64,000 nucleotides of DNA from Haloarchaeobius litoreus (GCF_024495425.1 NZ_JANHJR010000001.1:310001-374000), one strand, 5' to 3'. Shown: positions 8,299-18,140, numbered from the stretch's first letter. The notes: generated by a model not told the origin, from the letters alone. Program-made: numbers and translations.

Positions 8299-8784
8299 AT
8301 GGACAACCGCTGGACGGACCAGGTCGTCGGCGAACGGATGACGGTCGACAAGGAGTTCACGCAGGACGTGCTGAACTCCGAGTTCACCAATCAGGAGTGG
8401 GACCTCATCATGAGCGCGGTGGAGTTCGAGATCGAGAACCCCGACTCGCCCGAGGAGGCACGCATCGTGGCGAACACCGAGAAGGTGGCGACAATCGTTC
8501 CCGAACTCGACGACATCAACGCCCAGATGCAGGCGATGGGCGGCGCGCCCGGCGGCGGGTCACGCAACCGCGGCAACGGCGGCGGCATCGTCGACTCCGT
8601 CAAGTCCGCGCTGGGCATGGGGGGCGGCGACGGGGACGGCGACCCCGACCAGGAGCGCATCGAGGCGGCGAGCGAGCTCGCGGCGCGCTACGGCGAGGAG
8701 CTACAGGAACACCTGGAGTCGAAGGGTCGCTGGGCGGAGATCTGTGCGGTCGCGGCGCGGTCACCGGCCGCCGACGAGAACTAG
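8299..8784 (+). CDS. Haloarchaeal DUF5799-like protein
   Basis: A 161-residue protein beginning MDNRWTDQVVGERMTVDKEF, a pattern I recognise from the haloarchaeal DUF5799 family. It has a helical N-terminal half (SEFTNQEWDLIMSAVEFEIE), a Gly-rich hinge (GGAPGGGSRNRGNGGG) and a helical C-terminal part (QERIEAASELAARYGEELQE). Function is unknown. The TAG stop at 8782-8784 lies within CTAG, which also encodes the stop of the convergent gene at 8781. Confidence 0.65.
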   Translation: MDNRWTDQVVGERMTVDKEFTQDVLNSEFTNQEWDLIMSAVEFEIENPDSPEEARIVANTEKVATIVPELDDINAQMQAMGGAPGGGSRNRGNGGGIVDSVKSALGMGGGDGDGDPDQERIEAASELAARYGEELQEHLESKGRWAEICAVAARSPAADEN

Positions 8785-8927
8785 CCGTCGCCCGACCGGA
8801 ACATCGTCAGTTCCTCCGCCTCGTAGATGTTCATCAGCTCCGTGACGAGCTCGTCGTAGCTCTCGTCGTCGACCCGGAGGCTGTCGAGCCGCTCCACGGT
8901 CTCCTCGCTGAGTTCTACCTCTGGCAT
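8781..8927 (-). CDS. 48-residue antitoxin-like protein (DUF7557 type)
   Basis: The reverse strand from ATG 8927 reads MPEVELSEETVERLDSLRVD, then DDESYDELVTELMNIYEAEE, and stops at 8781. This is a short ribbon-helix-helix-like pattern (beta strand, then an amphipathic helix with DDESYDELVTELxNIYE) common in haloarchaeal DUF7557 and VapB-like antitoxins. No toxin gene is adjacent: the next gene upstream on the strand is leuB. It shares a CTAG tetranucleotide as stop codon with the convergent gene. Confidence 0.7.
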   Translation of the reverse strand: MPEVELSEETVERLDSLRVDDESYDELVTELMNIYEAEELTMFRSGDG

Positions 8928-8963
8928 ACGATACCATACGCCGTCCCGGATGAAAACGCTTGC

Positions 8964-9941
8964 TCAGACCCGGTCCAGTACGGCGTCGCCCACGTCCTCG
9001 GTCGTCGCGTCGCCGCCGAGGTCCGGCGTGTGGGGTCCGTCGGCGAGCACGTCCTCCACGGCGGCACGGACGCGGTCGCCCTCGTCGTCGTAGCCGAGGT
9101 GTGAGAGGAGCATCGCGGCAGAGAGCAGCGTCGCCGCCGGGTTCGCGACGCCCTCGCCGGCGATGTCGGGGGCGCTCCCGTGGACCGGCTCGAACAGCCC
9201 GTTCTCGGGGCCGACGTTGGCCGACGGGAGCATGCCGAGCCCACCGACGAGGCCGGCGGCGAGGTCCGAGAGCACGTCGCCAGCGAGGTTCGGGCAGACG
9301 ACAACCTTGAACTGCTCGGGGTCGAGGCAGACGTGGGTCGCGAACGCGTCCATCAGCACCTCCTCGGTCTCGACGCCGTGCTCGTCGGCGACCGCGACGA
9401 CCGCGTCCCGGAACCGGCCGTCAGTCTCGCGCATCACGTTCGCCTTGTGCGCGACGTGGAAGCCGTCGAGGTCGCGCTCGTCGACGTACTCGCAGGCGAA
9501 CTCGGCGAGACGCTCGGAGGCCGAGGTCGTGATGACGCGCGTGAGTGTCGAGAGGTCGTCGGAGAGTCGGTCCTCGTGCCCTGAATAGACGCCCTCGGTG
9601 TTCTCGCGTAGGAAGACGAGGTCGGTCTCGGGTCGAAGCGCGTCGACGCCCGGGTAGGCGCGTGCCGGGCGGACGTTGACGAACGAACCGACGGCCTCGC
9701 GGAGCGGGAGAACCACGTCGGCGGCGGTCTCGCCGGCCGCGCCGAAGATGGTCGCGTCCGATTCTGCGACGAGGTCGTAGGTCTCCTCGGGCAGCGCGGT
9801 GCCGGTCTCTGCCTTCGTCGCGTCGCCGGCCTCGCCGTGGACGAACTCGAACTCGCCGACAGCGTCGAGCACGTCGACGGCGACCGGGACGACCTCCTGG
9901 CCGATACCGTCGCCGGGGACGACGGCGATCTGGTCTGTCAT
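8964..9941 (-). CDS. leuB: 3-isopropylmalate dehydrogenase
   Basis: About 325 residues from ATG 9941 ([19 protein letters not shown]). It oxidatively decarboxylates 3-isopropylmalate with NAD+ in leucine synthesis. Family features: [10 protein letters not shown] nucleotide-fold start, [14 protein letters not shown] substrate block, HKANVM, the metal site [10 protein letters not shown]...[22 protein letters not shown], and [19 protein letters not shown]. The homologous isocitrate or homoisocitrate dehydrogenases are possible in principle, but the location beside leuCD and ilvBNC supports LeuB. It is separated from leuD by two plus-strand genes, so it needs its own promoter. A strong CATAAATAA box on this strand near 10031 would give a leader of about 60 bases. 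Confidence 0.92.
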   Translation of the reverse strand: MTDQIAVVPGDGIGQEVVPVAVDVLDAVGEFEFVHGEAGDATKAETGTALPEETYDLVAESDATIFGAAGETAADVVLPLREAVGSFVNVRPARAYPGVDALRPETDLVFLRENTEGVYSGHEDRLSDDLSTLTRVITTSASERLAEFACEYVDERDLDGFHVAHKANVMRETDGRFRDAVVAVADEHGVETEEVLMDAFATHVCLDPEQFKVVVCPNLAGDVLSDLAAGLVGGLGMLPSANVGPENGLFEPVHGSAPDIAGEGVANPAATLLSAAMLLSHLGYDDEGDRVRAAVEDVLADGPHTPDLGGDATTEDVGDAVLDRV

Positions 9942-10025
9942 GACGGTAGGCACTCGTCGTGCTCAAATCAGGATTCCGGAAGGGGCTACATCCGCCAGGG
10001 GGGCACCTCCGACTGTCCGACCCAA

Positions 10026-10036
10026 AGTTATTTATG
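10026..10036. promoter_or_regulatory. Shared AT-rich TATA region between leuB and the Nudix-like gene
   Basis: The stretch AGTTATTTATG reads as a TATA box on both strands (TTATTTAT forward, CATAAATAA reverse). Forward transcription would start near 10058, giving about 185 untranslated bases before the Nudix-like ATG at 10244. Reverse transcription would start near 10004, about 60 bases before the leuB ATG. Whether both directions are used cannot be told from sequence. Confidence 0.4.
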
Positions 10037-10243
10037 CCTGGGGAAGAAATAATTACATGCAGGGGCGACGCGAATAGAAATCGGCAGTTTCTTGTATCAG
10101 TCTCCAGTAGCAACTGTTCCCGGCAGCGAGCCGGCACCGACGACAGGCCAGACATCCCGCTGACGACAGTGTACCGCCCGACGACGAGCGACAGCCACGT
10201 CGCTCGACGACCAGGTAACGCGACGCCGCCGCCCACATCACAC

Positions 10244-10771
10244 ATGCACGACACGACTCAGAACACGGTAGACGTTCCAGACGACCCGACCGAACTCGCC
10301 GAACGCGACGGCGTCGAGGAGGTCACCGACACGTTCACGCACGGAAACGAGGACCACTGCGAGGCCGACTACGCCGGCCGCGCCATCGTCGGCGTCACGA
10401 ACGACGACGGCGAACTGCTGCTCGTCACCGACCGTGCGGAGGGGCGGGCGGTCCTCCCCAGTCCGAAGGTCGAGTACGACGGCGACTGGACCGCCGCGGC
10501 ACGCGACGAACTCGCCGACATCGCCGAGATGGAGGTCCGCATCACCGGCGTCGAGCGCGTCCGTCATGCCGAACACGTCATCGAGGGCGACGACGAGGTC
10601 TTCGACGAGACCACGCACGTCGTCCTCGCCGCCGAACCCGTCGCCGACGCCCCCGAGCTCCCCGACCTGGCCGCCGAACACTGGTCGCTCGAGTGGCACG
10701 ATAGCTACCCATCGGACCTGTTCGAGGACGGGCAGCCGGAGGCCGAGGACGTCCGGCTGTTCCTCGACTGA
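10244..10771 (+). CDS. Nudix-like protein with a degenerate Nudix box
   Basis: A 175-residue acidic protein. The middle (RAIVGVTNDDGELLLVTDRAEG, then VEYDGDWTAAARDELADIAEMEVRI) follows the Nudix fold order of strand, box helix, strand. The box reads RDELADIAEM rather than REUxEExGU, so key metal-binding glutamates are not in their normal places. It may be a non-hydrolytic or altered-specificity Nudix relative. It is followed after about 75 bases by the BAAT-like hydrolase in the same direction. Both interrupt the leu gene block. Confidence 0.6.
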   Translation: MHDTTQNTVDVPDDPTELAERDGVEEVTDTFTHGNEDHCEADYAGRAIVGVTNDDGELLLVTDRAEGRAVLPSPKVEYDGDWTAAARDELADIAEMEVRITGVERVRHAEHVIEGDDEVFDETTHVVLAAEPVADAPELPDLAAEHWSLEWHDSYPSDLFEDGQPEAEDVRLFLD

Positions 10772-10844
10772 CCCCAACAGCCCTCCCCTGTTCGCCGAAC
10801 CCCAGCCAGCACCGCCGACGACCGCCCCACCACCAGCCTCAGCC

Positions 10845-12104
10845 ATGTCAGAACTCCCACCACAGGACCCGAGCACAGCCGACGACCAGCGAGACACCGA
10901 CACCGGCGGTGCGCTCGCCATCCACGCCCCGCCGGAGAGCGCGAACGACGAGACGATTCCGGTCGAGGTGACCGGCCTCACCCCCGGCGAGCAGGTCACG
11001 TTCACGGCCGAACTGTGCGCCCACGACGGCGTCACCTGGCGCTCCGAGGCGACGTTCACCGCCGACGAAGACGGCACCGTCGCGCTCGCCGTACACGCGC
11101 CCGACGACGGGAGCTACGACGGCGTCGAACCGATGGGCTGGTACTGGTCCATGACCGCGGCCGACGACGGGACGCGCTTCCCCGCCGTCAGCGACGAGCC
11201 GACCGTCGAGGTCGAGCTCCGGGCGACTGCCGGCGACCGGTCCGCCAGCCGGACCATCACCCGGCAGGTGTACGACGGCGGCGTGACCGCCCACCCGGTC
11301 GACCACGACGACGTGGTCGGGACTCTCTACGAACCACCGGGCGAGGGACCCCACCCGGCCGTCCTCGACCTTCACGGGTCCGCGGGCCGGCTCTCCGACT
11401 CGACCGCGAAGGCACTCGCGAACGAGGGGTACGCCACGCTCGCCATCGACTACTTCGGTGAGGGCGAACCCATCCCCGACGAGCACCGACGGGTCCCGCT
11501 CTCGTACTTCGACACCGCGGTCGACTGGCTGGGCGACCAGCCGGGCGTCCGCGAGGGCCCGGTCGGTCTCGTCGGCGCGTCCCGCGGCGCCGAACTCGCG
11601 CTCCTGCTCGGTGCGCGCCGGGACTGGGTCGGCGCGGTGGTCTCCTACGCCGGCAGCGCAATCATGTGGGACACGCCCTCGGGCGAACCCGCCTGGACCG
11701 ACGACGGCGAGCCCGTCCCCCACGTCGTCGCCGACCCGGCCCCCGGCGCATCCGTCGAGAAAGGACTCACCGACGAGCAGGTCGAGCGCGCGACGGTCCA
11801 CGTCGATGAGACGGACGGTCCCGTGCTCCTGCTCTCCGGCGGTGACGACGAGGTCTGGCAGTCGCGGTACCTGTCGAATATCGCCATGGACCGACTGACG
11901 GAGGTCGACTTCCCGCACCGCTTCGCCCACCACACCTACGACGGCGTCGGCCACTTCATCGGCCGCCCGTACTGCCCGATGACCGGCGTCGGGCCCGCCG
12001 ACCGGGCGAAGGCGACCGCCCACGCCGCAGCCGACTCCTGGCCGCGCGCGAAGGCGTTCCTCGCGGACGGACTCGGAAAGACCGACGAACCGGGAGAACA
12101 GTAG
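10845..12104 (+). CDS. Acyl-CoA thioester hydrolase / BAAT-family protein
   Basis: A 419-residue two-domain protein from ATG 10845. The N-terminal beta domain (about residues 30-150, IPVEVTGLTPGEQVTFTAEL) matches the acyl-CoA thioesterase / bile acid-CoA:amino acid N-acyltransferase N-domain. The C-terminal alpha/beta-hydrolase domain has GASRGAELALLLG with a Ser nucleophile, an acid in SGGDDEVWQS and His in YDGVGHF. Bacterial and archaeal members are predicted acyl-CoA or dienelactone-type hydrolases; the substrate is unknown. It is convergent with leuD, with only 4 bases between. Confidence 0.82.
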   Translation: MSELPPQDPSTADDQRDTDTGGALAIHAPPESANDETIPVEVTGLTPGEQVTFTAELCAHDGVTWRSEATFTADEDGTVALAVHAPDDGSYDGVEPMGWYWSMTAADDGTRFPAVSDEPTVEVELRATAGDRSASRTITRQVYDGGVTAHPVDHDDVVGTLYEPPGEGPHPAVLDLHGSAGRLSDSTAKALANEGYATLAIDYFGEGEPIPDEHRRVPLSYFDTAVDWLGDQPGVREGPVGLVGASRGAELALLLGARRDWVGAVVSYAGSAIMWDTPSGEPAWTDDGEPVPHVVADPAPGASVEKGLTDEQVERATVHVDETDGPVLLLSGGDDEVWQSRYLSNIAMDRLTEVDFPHRFAHHTYDGVGHFIGRPYCPMTGVGPADRAKATAHAAADSWPRAKAFLADGLGKTDEPGEQ

Positions 12105-12108
12105 CCGC

Positions 12109-12726
12109 TCAGGCCGCGTCGTCGACGTACGGCAGACTCGCGGCCGTCTTCTCGACCTCGCCCGCGTTCGCCTTCATCAGCGCCGTGGTGTCCCAGACGC
12201 CCTCGACGAGCGCCTTGCGCTGGGCGTCGTCGACGGTCACGTCGACGGTGGTGTCGCCGTAGGTGACCGTCTCGTTAGCGACGTCGACGTCGATGTCGCC
12301 GTCGGGATTGTCGTCGACCCAGTCCTGGATGGCCGTGACCGTCTCGGCGTCGGCCGTCACCGTCGGCACGCCGAGCGCGAGGCAGTTGCCCGCGAAGATC
12401 TCGGCGAACGACTCGCCGATGATGGCGTCGATGCCCCAGCGGACGAGCGCCTGCGGGGCGTGCTCGCGCGAGGAGCCACAGCCGAAGTTCGCGTTGACGA
12501 CCATCACCGAGGCGTCGCGGAAGCGGTCCTCGTTCATCGGGTGCTCCTTCTCGTTGTCGTCGCCGTCGAACCGCTGGTCGAAAAAGGAGAACTGGCCGAG
12601 CCCGTCGAACGTGACGACCTTCATGAACCGTGCCGGGATGATCTGGTCGGTGTCGATGTCGTTCCCCCGGACCGGGATGCCGGAGCCGGAGACGTGTTCG
12701 ACGGTCTCGGCGGGTCCGTCAGTCAT
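12109..12726 (-). CDS. leuD: 3-isopropylmalate dehydratase small subunit
   Basis: A 205-residue swivel-domain subunit that pairs with LeuC to isomerise 2- to 3-isopropylmalate. Diagnostic segments: [21 protein letters not shown] and [20 protein letters not shown] (the substrate-recognition loop region), followed by [20 protein letters not shown]. Its ATG lies inside the end of leuC (8-base overlap), so the two are translationally coupled. It is the last gene of the ilvB-leuD unit. The length is normal for archaeal-type LeuD. Confidence 0.94.
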   Translation of the reverse strand: MTDGPAETVEHVSGSGIPVRGNDIDTDQIIPARFMKVVTFDGLGQFSFFDQRFDGDDNEKEHPMNEDRFRDASVMVVNANFGCGSSREHAPQALVRWGIDAIIGESFAEIFAGNCLALGVPTVTADAETVTAIQDWVDDNPDGDIDVDVANETVTYGDTTVDVTVDDAQRKALVEGVWDTTALMKANAGEVEKTAASLPYVDDAA

Positions 12727-14149
12727 CGACGACCACCTCCGCGGTCTCGACGTCGCGGACGTCGGTCACTTCGCCCTCGATGGCGGCGGCGGCGACCATC
12801 CGGGGGTTCATCAGGACGGTGCGGCCGTCCTTGCTGCCCTGGCGGCCGACGAAGTTCCGGTTGGAGGAGGAGGCACAGGCCTCGTCGCCCTCCAGCTGGT
12901 CCTCGTTCATGCCGAGGCACATCGAGCAGCCGGCGTTTCGCCAGTCGAAGCCGGCCGCCTCGAAGGTCTCGCGCAGGCCCTCCTCCTCGGCGGCGCGTGC
13001 GACGCGCTGGCTGCCGGGGACGACCATCGCGCGGACGTCCGGGTGGACCTCGCGGCCCTCGACGACGCGTGCGGCGCGGCGCAGGTCCGGCAAGCGTGCG
13101 TTCGTACACGAGCCGAGGAACGCCACGTCGATGGGGTACCCGTCCATCGTCTCGCCGGGCTCGACGCGCATGTGCTCCTGGGCGCGCCGGGCGGTGTCCT
13201 GCTTGTCGGCGGGCAGGTCCTCCGGGGCCGGGATCGGCTGGGTGACGCCGACACCCTGACTGGGCGTCGTGCCCCAGGTGACCACCGGCTCCAGCTCGCT
13301 CCCGTCGATGGTGACCACGTCGTCGTACTCGGCGTCGTCGTCGCTGGCGACGGACTCCCAGTACGGCTTCAACTGGTCGAACGTTTCGGGGTTCTTCTGG
13401 AAGTACTCGGTCTCTCTGAGCCACTCGTAGGTGGTCTCGTCGGGGTTGACGTAGCCCGCGCGGGCACCGCCCTCGATGCTCATGTTGCAGATGGACATCC
13501 GCCCCTCCATGTCGAGGTTCTCGATAGCCTCGCCGGCGTACTCGTAGACGTAGCCGACGCCGCCGTCGGTGCCGAGCCGGCGGATGATCTCGAGGATGAC
13601 GTCCTTCGCGCCGACGCCGTCGGGCAGCTCGCCCGTGACCTCGATCTTCCGGACGTCCTTCTTCTCCATGGCGACGGTGCCCGTCGCGAGCACGTCGCGG
13701 ATCTGGCTGGTGCCGATACCGAACGCGAGCGCGCCGAACGCGCCGTGAGTCGAGGTGTGGCTGTCGCCACAGACGATGGTCTTGCCGGGCTGGGTGAGCC
13801 CCTGCTCCGGCCCGATGACGTGGACGATGCCCTGGTTCCCCGACCCGGGGTCGGAGAACTCGATGCCCGCCTCGCGGACGTTCTCCTCGAGCTCGCTCAT
13901 CATCCGCTCGGCCGCGTCGTCGGCGTACGGCCGCGACTGGTCTGCCGTCGGGACGATGTGGTCGACGGTCGCGTGCGTGAGTTCGGGATACGCGACCTCC
14001 ATGTCGCGCTCGCGGAGCATCCCGAACGCCTGCGGGCTCGTCACCTCGTGGATGAGGTGCAGGCCCACGAACAGCTGCGTCTGGCCGGTCGGGAGCTCGG
14101 TGACGGTGTGGCGGTCCCAGACCTTGTCGTAGAGCGTGCCCTCGGACAT
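12719..14149 (-). CDS. leuC: 3-isopropylmalate dehydratase large subunit
   Basis: A 476-residue aconitase-family [4Fe-4S] enzyme. Cluster ligands are visible as [14 protein letters not shown] and [16 protein letters not shown] (CxxC). Other family blocks are [20 protein letters not shown] and [20 protein letters not shown]. The length and the [14 protein letters not shown] block are bacterial LeuC type, rather than the shorter archaeal homoaconitase type. Its ATG touches the stop of the upstream small ORF (TGATG), consistent with coupled translation in the ilv-leu operon. Confidence 0.94.
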   Translation of the reverse strand: MSEGTLYDKVWDRHTVTELPTGQTQLFVGLHLIHEVTSPQAFGMLRERDMEVAYPELTHATVDHIVPTADQSRPYADDAAERMMSELEENVREAGIEFSDPGSGNQGIVHVIGPEQGLTQPGKTIVCGDSHTSTHGAFGALAFGIGTSQIRDVLATGTVAMEKKDVRKIEVTGELPDGVGAKDVILEIIRRLGTDGGVGYVYEYAGEAIENLDMEGRMSICNMSIEGGARAGYVNPDETTYEWLRETEYFQKNPETFDQLKPYWESVASDDDAEYDDVVTIDGSELEPVVTWGTTPSQGVGVTQPIPAPEDLPADKQDTARRAQEHMRVEPGETMDGYPIDVAFLGSCTNARLPDLRRAARVVEGREVHPDVRAMVVPGSQRVARAAEEEGLRETFEAAGFDWRNAGCSMCLGMNEDQLEGDEACASSSNRNFVGRQGSKDGRTVLMNPRMVAAAAIEGEVTDVRDVETAEVVVDD

Positions 14150-14517
14150 CAGTTCTCGTCCCGTTCGCTGTACTCGCCCCCGCGCTCGAAGACGCGGTTG
14201 GCGGCGTCGTCTGTCGTCCGGTGGCGTACGTCGGCCATCACGTCGCGGTCGTCGGTCGACTCGGTCTCGTCGGCCGACTCGTCCTCGTCGGTGGCGTCGG
14301 TCGACTCGGACGGGTCGTCCTCCTCGGGTTCGGCGTCGAACGGCTCGGCCCGCTCGTCCTCGCGCGCCGGGTCGCGGCCGCCGTCAGCGACGACGGTGAC
14401 GCCGTGTTCGAACACCTGCCCCATGCTCTCGCCGGTTTGCGGGTTGGTGTGGCTCACGTGGGCCATCGTGGTGCGGTTCTCGGTCGGTCGGGGTCGGTCG
14501 GTGGTGCGTTCGGTCAT
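14149..14517 (-). CDS. Acidic operon protein of unknown function between ilvC and leuC
   Basis: 122 residues from ATG 14517, two bases after the ilvC stop; its own stop overlaps the leuC start by one base. A second candidate start is ATG 14466 ([14 protein letters not shown]). The N-terminal part [29 protein letters not shown] looks folded and conserved. The middle is an extremely acidic Asp/Glu/Ser/Thr-rich linker. The end ([20 protein letters not shown]) echoes the N-terminal VFEHG motif. I do not recognise the family. The tight packing inside the ilv-leu operon suggests a role tied to branched-chain synthesis, but none can be named. Confidence 0.7.
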   Translation of the reverse strand: MTERTTDRPRPTENRTTMAHVSHTNPQTGESMGQVFEHGVTVVADGGRDPAREDERAEPFDAEPEEDDPSESTDATDEDESADETESTDDRDVMADVRHRTTDDAANRVFERGGEYSERDEN

Positions 14518-14519
14518 TG

Positions 14520-15575
14520 TCAGTCGTCCGCCTGTGGCGGGGTCGCGTCCTGTTCGTCGGTCGGTGCGTCGTCGGCCCACGCGAACAGGCCGCGCAGCTC
14601 CTCGCCGACGTCCTCGATGTCGTGGGCTTTCTCGGCCTTCCGGAGCTGGTCGTAGCTCGGGCGGCCGGCCTGGTTCTCGGTGATCCACTCGCGGGCGAAG
14701 GTGCCGTCCTGCACGGCCTCGAGCACCTCCTCCATGTTCTCGCGGGCGTGCTCGTCGACGACGACGTCGCCGCGGGTCAGCCCGCCGTACTCAGCGGTGT
14801 CCGACACCGAGTCCCACATCTCGCCGAGCCCACCCTCGTACATCAGGTCGACGATGAGCTTCATCTCGTTCATGCACTCGAAGTACGCCATCTCGGGGCT
14901 GTAGCCCGCGTCGACGAGCGTCTCGTAGCCCTGCTTGATGAGCGAGGTGACGCCGCCACAGAGGACGGCCTGCTCGCCGAACAGGTCGGTCTCGGTCTCC
15001 TCGCGGAACGTCGTCTCGACGACGCCCGCGCGGGTGCAGCCGATGGCCTGTGCGTACGCGAGCGCCTCCTGTGTCGCCTCGCCCGTCGCGTTCTGGTACA
15101 CCGCGAGCAGGCCGGGCGTGCCCTCGCCGCGCTCGTAGTTCCGCCGGACGATGTGGCCCGGCGACTTCGGCGCGATCATCGTCACGTCGACGCCCTCGGC
15201 GGGGCGGATCTGGTTGTAGTGGACGTTGAAGCCGTGGGCGAACTGGAGCGTGTCGCCGGGGTCGAGGACCGGTTCGATCTCCTCGTACACCGTCGGCTGG
15301 ACGGTGTCGGGGACGAGCACCGACACGATGTCGGCGGCCTCGGCCGCGTCGCGTGGCGTCTCGACCTGGAGGCCGTCGGCCTCGGCGGCATCGCGGGAAC
15401 TGGAGTCCTCGCGCAGGCCGACGACCACGTCGACCCCGCTCTCGGCGAGGTTCTGTGCGTGGGCGTGGCCCTGGCTGCCGTAGCCGAGTACGGCGACGGT
15501 CTTCCCGTCGATGTAGCTCGCGTCGGCGTCGTCGTCGGTGTACACTGTCGTCGTCGTGGAGTCGTCTGTCGTCAT
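14520..15575 (-). CDS. ilvC: Ketol-acid reductoisomerase
   Basis: A 351-residue class I (short) KARI, which converts acetolactate or acetohydroxybutyrate to dihydroxy acids with NAD(P)H and Mg2+. Visible: the Rossmann motif [42 protein letters not shown], the metal and substrate block [27 protein letters not shown], and [56 protein letters not shown]. The ATG overlaps the ilvN stop (ATGA). The C-terminal tail is a disordered acidic extension. Confidence 0.96.
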   Translation of the reverse strand: MTTDDSTTTTVYTDDDADASYIDGKTVAVLGYGSQGHAHAQNLAESGVDVVVGLREDSSSRDAAEADGLQVETPRDAAEAADIVSVLVPDTVQPTVYEEIEPVLDPGDTLQFAHGFNVHYNQIRPAEGVDVTMIAPKSPGHIVRRNYERGEGTPGLLAVYQNATGEATQEALAYAQAIGCTRAGVVETTFREETETDLFGEQAVLCGGVTSLIKQGYETLVDAGYSPEMAYFECMNEMKLIVDLMYEGGLGEMWDSVSDTAEYGGLTRGDVVVDEHARENMEEVLEAVQDGTFAREWITENQAGRPSYDQLRKAEKAHDIEDVGEELRGLFAWADDAPTDEQDATPPQADD

Positions 15576-16192
15576 TGGTTGGTGGATTGCGGGGTGGTGT
15601 CGTCGGTGGTCGATTCTGTGCCGCGAGCGAGCGCGGCCGTGCCGGTCCGGGTGACCTCGCGGACGCCGAAGCGCTCGAACGTCTCGACGGCCGCGGCGAT
15701 CTTCTGGCGGCTCCCGGTGATCTCGACGGTGACCGTCTCCGGGCAGGCGTCGACGGTCTTCGCGTCGTACATCTCCGCGACGGCGGAGACCTGGTCGGGG
15801 TGTTCCGCCTCGACCTTCACGAGCGCCAGCTCGCGGTTGATGGCGTTCTCGGGCAGCTCCTTGACGGAGATGACCGGGATCTGCTTCCTGAGCTGCTTCT
15901 CGAGCTGGTCGATGCCGGGGTCGGACTCCTCGGTCACGACCGTGATTCGGGCGCGGGAGTCGTCCTCGGTCGGGCCGACGGTCAGGCTCTCGATGTTGAA
16001 CTGCCGTCGGCTGAACAGCCCGGAGACCTTCGAGAGGACGCCGGGCTCGTGCTCGACGAGCACCGAGATAACGGCACGGCGCGTCGCCGGTTCGGCCTCG
16101 ACCTCGGGGTCGATGCGGATGCCCTGTGCGTTCCGTCGGCCCTCGGGTGTCTGCCGCTCGTCGGGAGCGGGCCCGGACAGTCCGGAGCTCAC
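15572..16192 (-). CDS. ilvN: Acetolactate synthase small (regulatory) subunit
   Basis: 206 residues from a GTG at 16192 that overlaps the ilvB stop (GTGA). An ACT domain is clear: [38 protein letters not shown], followed by [26 protein letters not shown]. The C-terminal IlvN domain ([28 protein letters not shown]) is also present. This subunit activates IlvB and gives valine feedback control. The N-terminal 40 residues and the C-terminal tail are low-complexity haloarchaeal extensions. Confidence 0.94.
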   Translation of the reverse strand: MSSGLSGPAPDERQTPEGRRNAQGIRIDPEVEAEPATRRAVISVLVEHEPGVLSKVSGLFSRRQFNIESLTVGPTEDDSRARITVVTEESDPGIDQLEKQLRKQIPVISVKELPENAINRELALVKVEAEHPDQVSAVAEMYDAKTVDACPETVTVEITGSRQKIAAAVETFERFGVREVTRTGTAALARGTESTTDDTTPQSTNQ

Positions 16193-17955
16193 AGGTGGTC
16201 CTCCGCCAGCGCGAACTGGCCGTTGTCGCCGCCGCTCGGGACCATCGGGTAGACGTTCTCCTCGGGGTCGACGTGGCAGTCGAGGACGGCAGGACCGTCG
16301 TACTCGAGCGCCTCGGTGATGGCGTCGGCGACGTCGTCGTAGTCGGCGACGGTGATGCCCTTCGCGCCGAAGCCCTCCGCGAGGGTGGCGAAGTCGGGGC
16401 ACCAGTGGTACTCCGAGGCCATCCGTCGGCGGTCGTAGAACGCGTCCTGCCACTGGCGGACCATCCCGATGTGCTCGTTGTTCAGCACGACGACCGTGAT
16501 GTCGAGGTTCTCGCGGACCGCGACCGACAGCTCCTGCATCGTCATCAGGAACGAGCCGTCGCCCTCGAAGGAAATGACCTGCGTGTCGGGGGCGGCGACC
16601 TTCGCGCCGATGGCGGCGGGGACGCCGTAGCCCATCGTCCCCAGCCCGTGGCTGGAGACCCAGGTTCGGGGCTGGGTGTAGGTCCAGTACTGCACCGCCC
16701 ACATCTGGTGCTGGCCGACGCCGGTCGTGACGATGGCGTCGTCGTCGGTCGCCTCGTCGAACGCCTCGACGACGAACTGCGGCTTCAGCGGCTCGTCGTC
16801 GGGCGTCGCGTAGTCCATCGGGTACTCGGACTTCCACTGCTGGCAGGTCGCGCGCCACTTCTTCGTCTCGGGCGCGGCGCGCATCGCCTCGTCCAGCTGC
16901 GTGACGACCGTCGCGGCGTCGCCGACGAGCGGGTAGTCCGCCTCGATGTTCTTGCTGATCTCGGCCGGGTCGATGTCGACGTGGACGACCTCGGCGTCGG
17001 GCGCGAACGTCTCGATGCCGCCGGTCAGGCGGTCGTCGAAGCGGCAGCCGACCGCGACGAGGCAGTCGGTGTGGGTGATGGCCATGTTGGCGTAGCCGGT
17101 GCCGTGCATGCCCGCCATCTCGAGTGCCAGCTCGTGGTCCTCGGGGAACGCGCCGACGGCCGGCATCGTCGTGGTCACCGGGACGTCGTAGGTCTTTGCG
17201 AACGCGCGGACCTCCTCGCTGGCGTCGCCCTTGATGACGCCGCCGCCGACGAGCAGCAGCGGCCGGTTCGCGGACTCGATGGTGTCCGCCGCCTCGCGGA
17301 TCGCGGACGGGTCGGCGCGCTCGGTCACCTGGTAGGTGTCCGGCGTGGTCGGCGGGCCGGGCTCGCGGTCGGTCTCGGCCTGGGTGACGTCCTTCGGCAG
17401 GTCGACGAGCGTCGGGCCGGGGCGGCCCGAGGCGGCGAGGCCGAACGCCTCGCTCACGTCGTCGCCGACGGTGTCCGCGCCGCTGGCGAAGTAGTTCGTC
17501 TTCGTGATGGGCGCGGTGACGCCGGTGGTGTCGGTCTCCTGGAAGGCGTCGTTGCCGACGAAGTCGGTCGGGACCTGCCCGGTCAGTGCGACGACCGGGT
17601 CCGAGTCCATCGAGGCGTCGGCGATGCCGGTGACGAGGTTCGTCGCCCCGGGGCCGGACGTGGCCATGCAGACGCCGGGTTCGCCCGAGACGATGCCGTA
17701 GGCGTCGGCCGCGTGGGCCGCGCCCTGCTCGTGGGCCATCGTCACGTGCGTGACGGCCTCGGAGTCGTAGAGGGCGTCGTAGACGGGCATGATCGCGCCG
17801 CCCTGGACGCCGAAGCAGTACTCGACGCCGGCGTTCTCCAGCGCCTCCACGACGGAGGTCGCGCCGGTGCGCGGTCGTTCCGGCTCCTCGTCGTCTGTCG
17901 GTGTCGTCTCACCTGTCGCTCCGTCCGTGGGTGCGGTACTCGCTCGTTCGCTCAT
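16189..17955 (-). CDS. ilvB: Acetolactate synthase large subunit
   Basis: A 588-residue ThDP-dependent enzyme making acetolactate or acetohydroxybutyrate. Key features: [19 protein letters not shown], the ThDP activating Glu in [37 protein letters not shown], the FAD-binding middle domain, and the ThDP/Mg motif [39 protein letters not shown]. The first 30 residues are an acidic extension. The ATG overlaps the stop of a 39-codon leader ORF and lies about 280 bases downstream of the probable transcription start, an unusually long leader for a haloarchaeal gene. Confidence 0.95.
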   Translation of the reverse strand: MSERASTAPTDGATGETTPTDDEEPERPRTGATSVVEALENAGVEYCFGVQGGAIMPVYDALYDSEAVTHVTMAHEQGAAHAADAYGIVSGEPGVCMATSGPGATNLVTGIADASMDSDPVVALTGQVPTDFVGNDAFQETDTTGVTAPITKTNYFASGADTVGDDVSEAFGLAASGRPGPTLVDLPKDVTQAETDREPGPPTTPDTYQVTERADPSAIREAADTIESANRPLLLVGGGVIKGDASEEVRAFAKTYDVPVTTTMPAVGAFPEDHELALEMAGMHGTGYANMAITHTDCLVAVGCRFDDRLTGGIETFAPDAEVVHVDIDPAEISKNIEADYPLVGDAATVVTQLDEAMRAAPETKKWRATCQQWKSEYPMDYATPDDEPLKPQFVVEAFDEATDDDAIVTTGVGQHQMWAVQYWTYTQPRTWVSSHGLGTMGYGVPAAIGAKVAAPDTQVISFEGDGSFLMTMQELSVAVRENLDITVVVLNNEHIGMVRQWQDAFYDRRRMASEYHWCPDFATLAEGFGAKGITVADYDDVADAITEALEYDGPAVLDCHVDPEENVYPMVPSGGDNGQFALAEDHL

Positions 17956-18071
17956 GGGCTCGGACCGTCGAACGGTGTTGTGGTCGTGGGTCGATACCGG
18001 TGGTCACCCTGGGCTGGCGGGCGACGGCTGGCTGCGGTTCGTGGCTGTGTGCGTGTGTCGGCGGTGTGCAT
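17952..18071 (-). other. Second leader ORF (39 codons) overlapping the ilvB start
   Basis: An ATG at 18071 opens a frame (MHTADTRTQPRTAASRRPP...) that ends with TGA overlapping the ilvB ATG (ATGA, 17952-17955). Its composition (Thr, Arg, Pro) is that of a C- and A-rich RNA read in frame, so it may not encode a functional peptide. The exact stop-start overlap could serve translational coupling, since ilvB has no evident ribosome binding site. The alternative is chance. Confidence 0.35.
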
Positions 18072-18140
18072 CGGTGTCGTACGGACGCTCGGCTGTGGGT
18101 CTGGAGTCGGTGCAGAAACGGTCGGTGGAGGGGTGATGTG

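Noticed and set aside
10057-10077. A six-codon ORF at the predicted forward start near 10057 as a leader peptide
   Set aside because: Too short and without control codons (MQGRRE); no alternative hairpins found around it.
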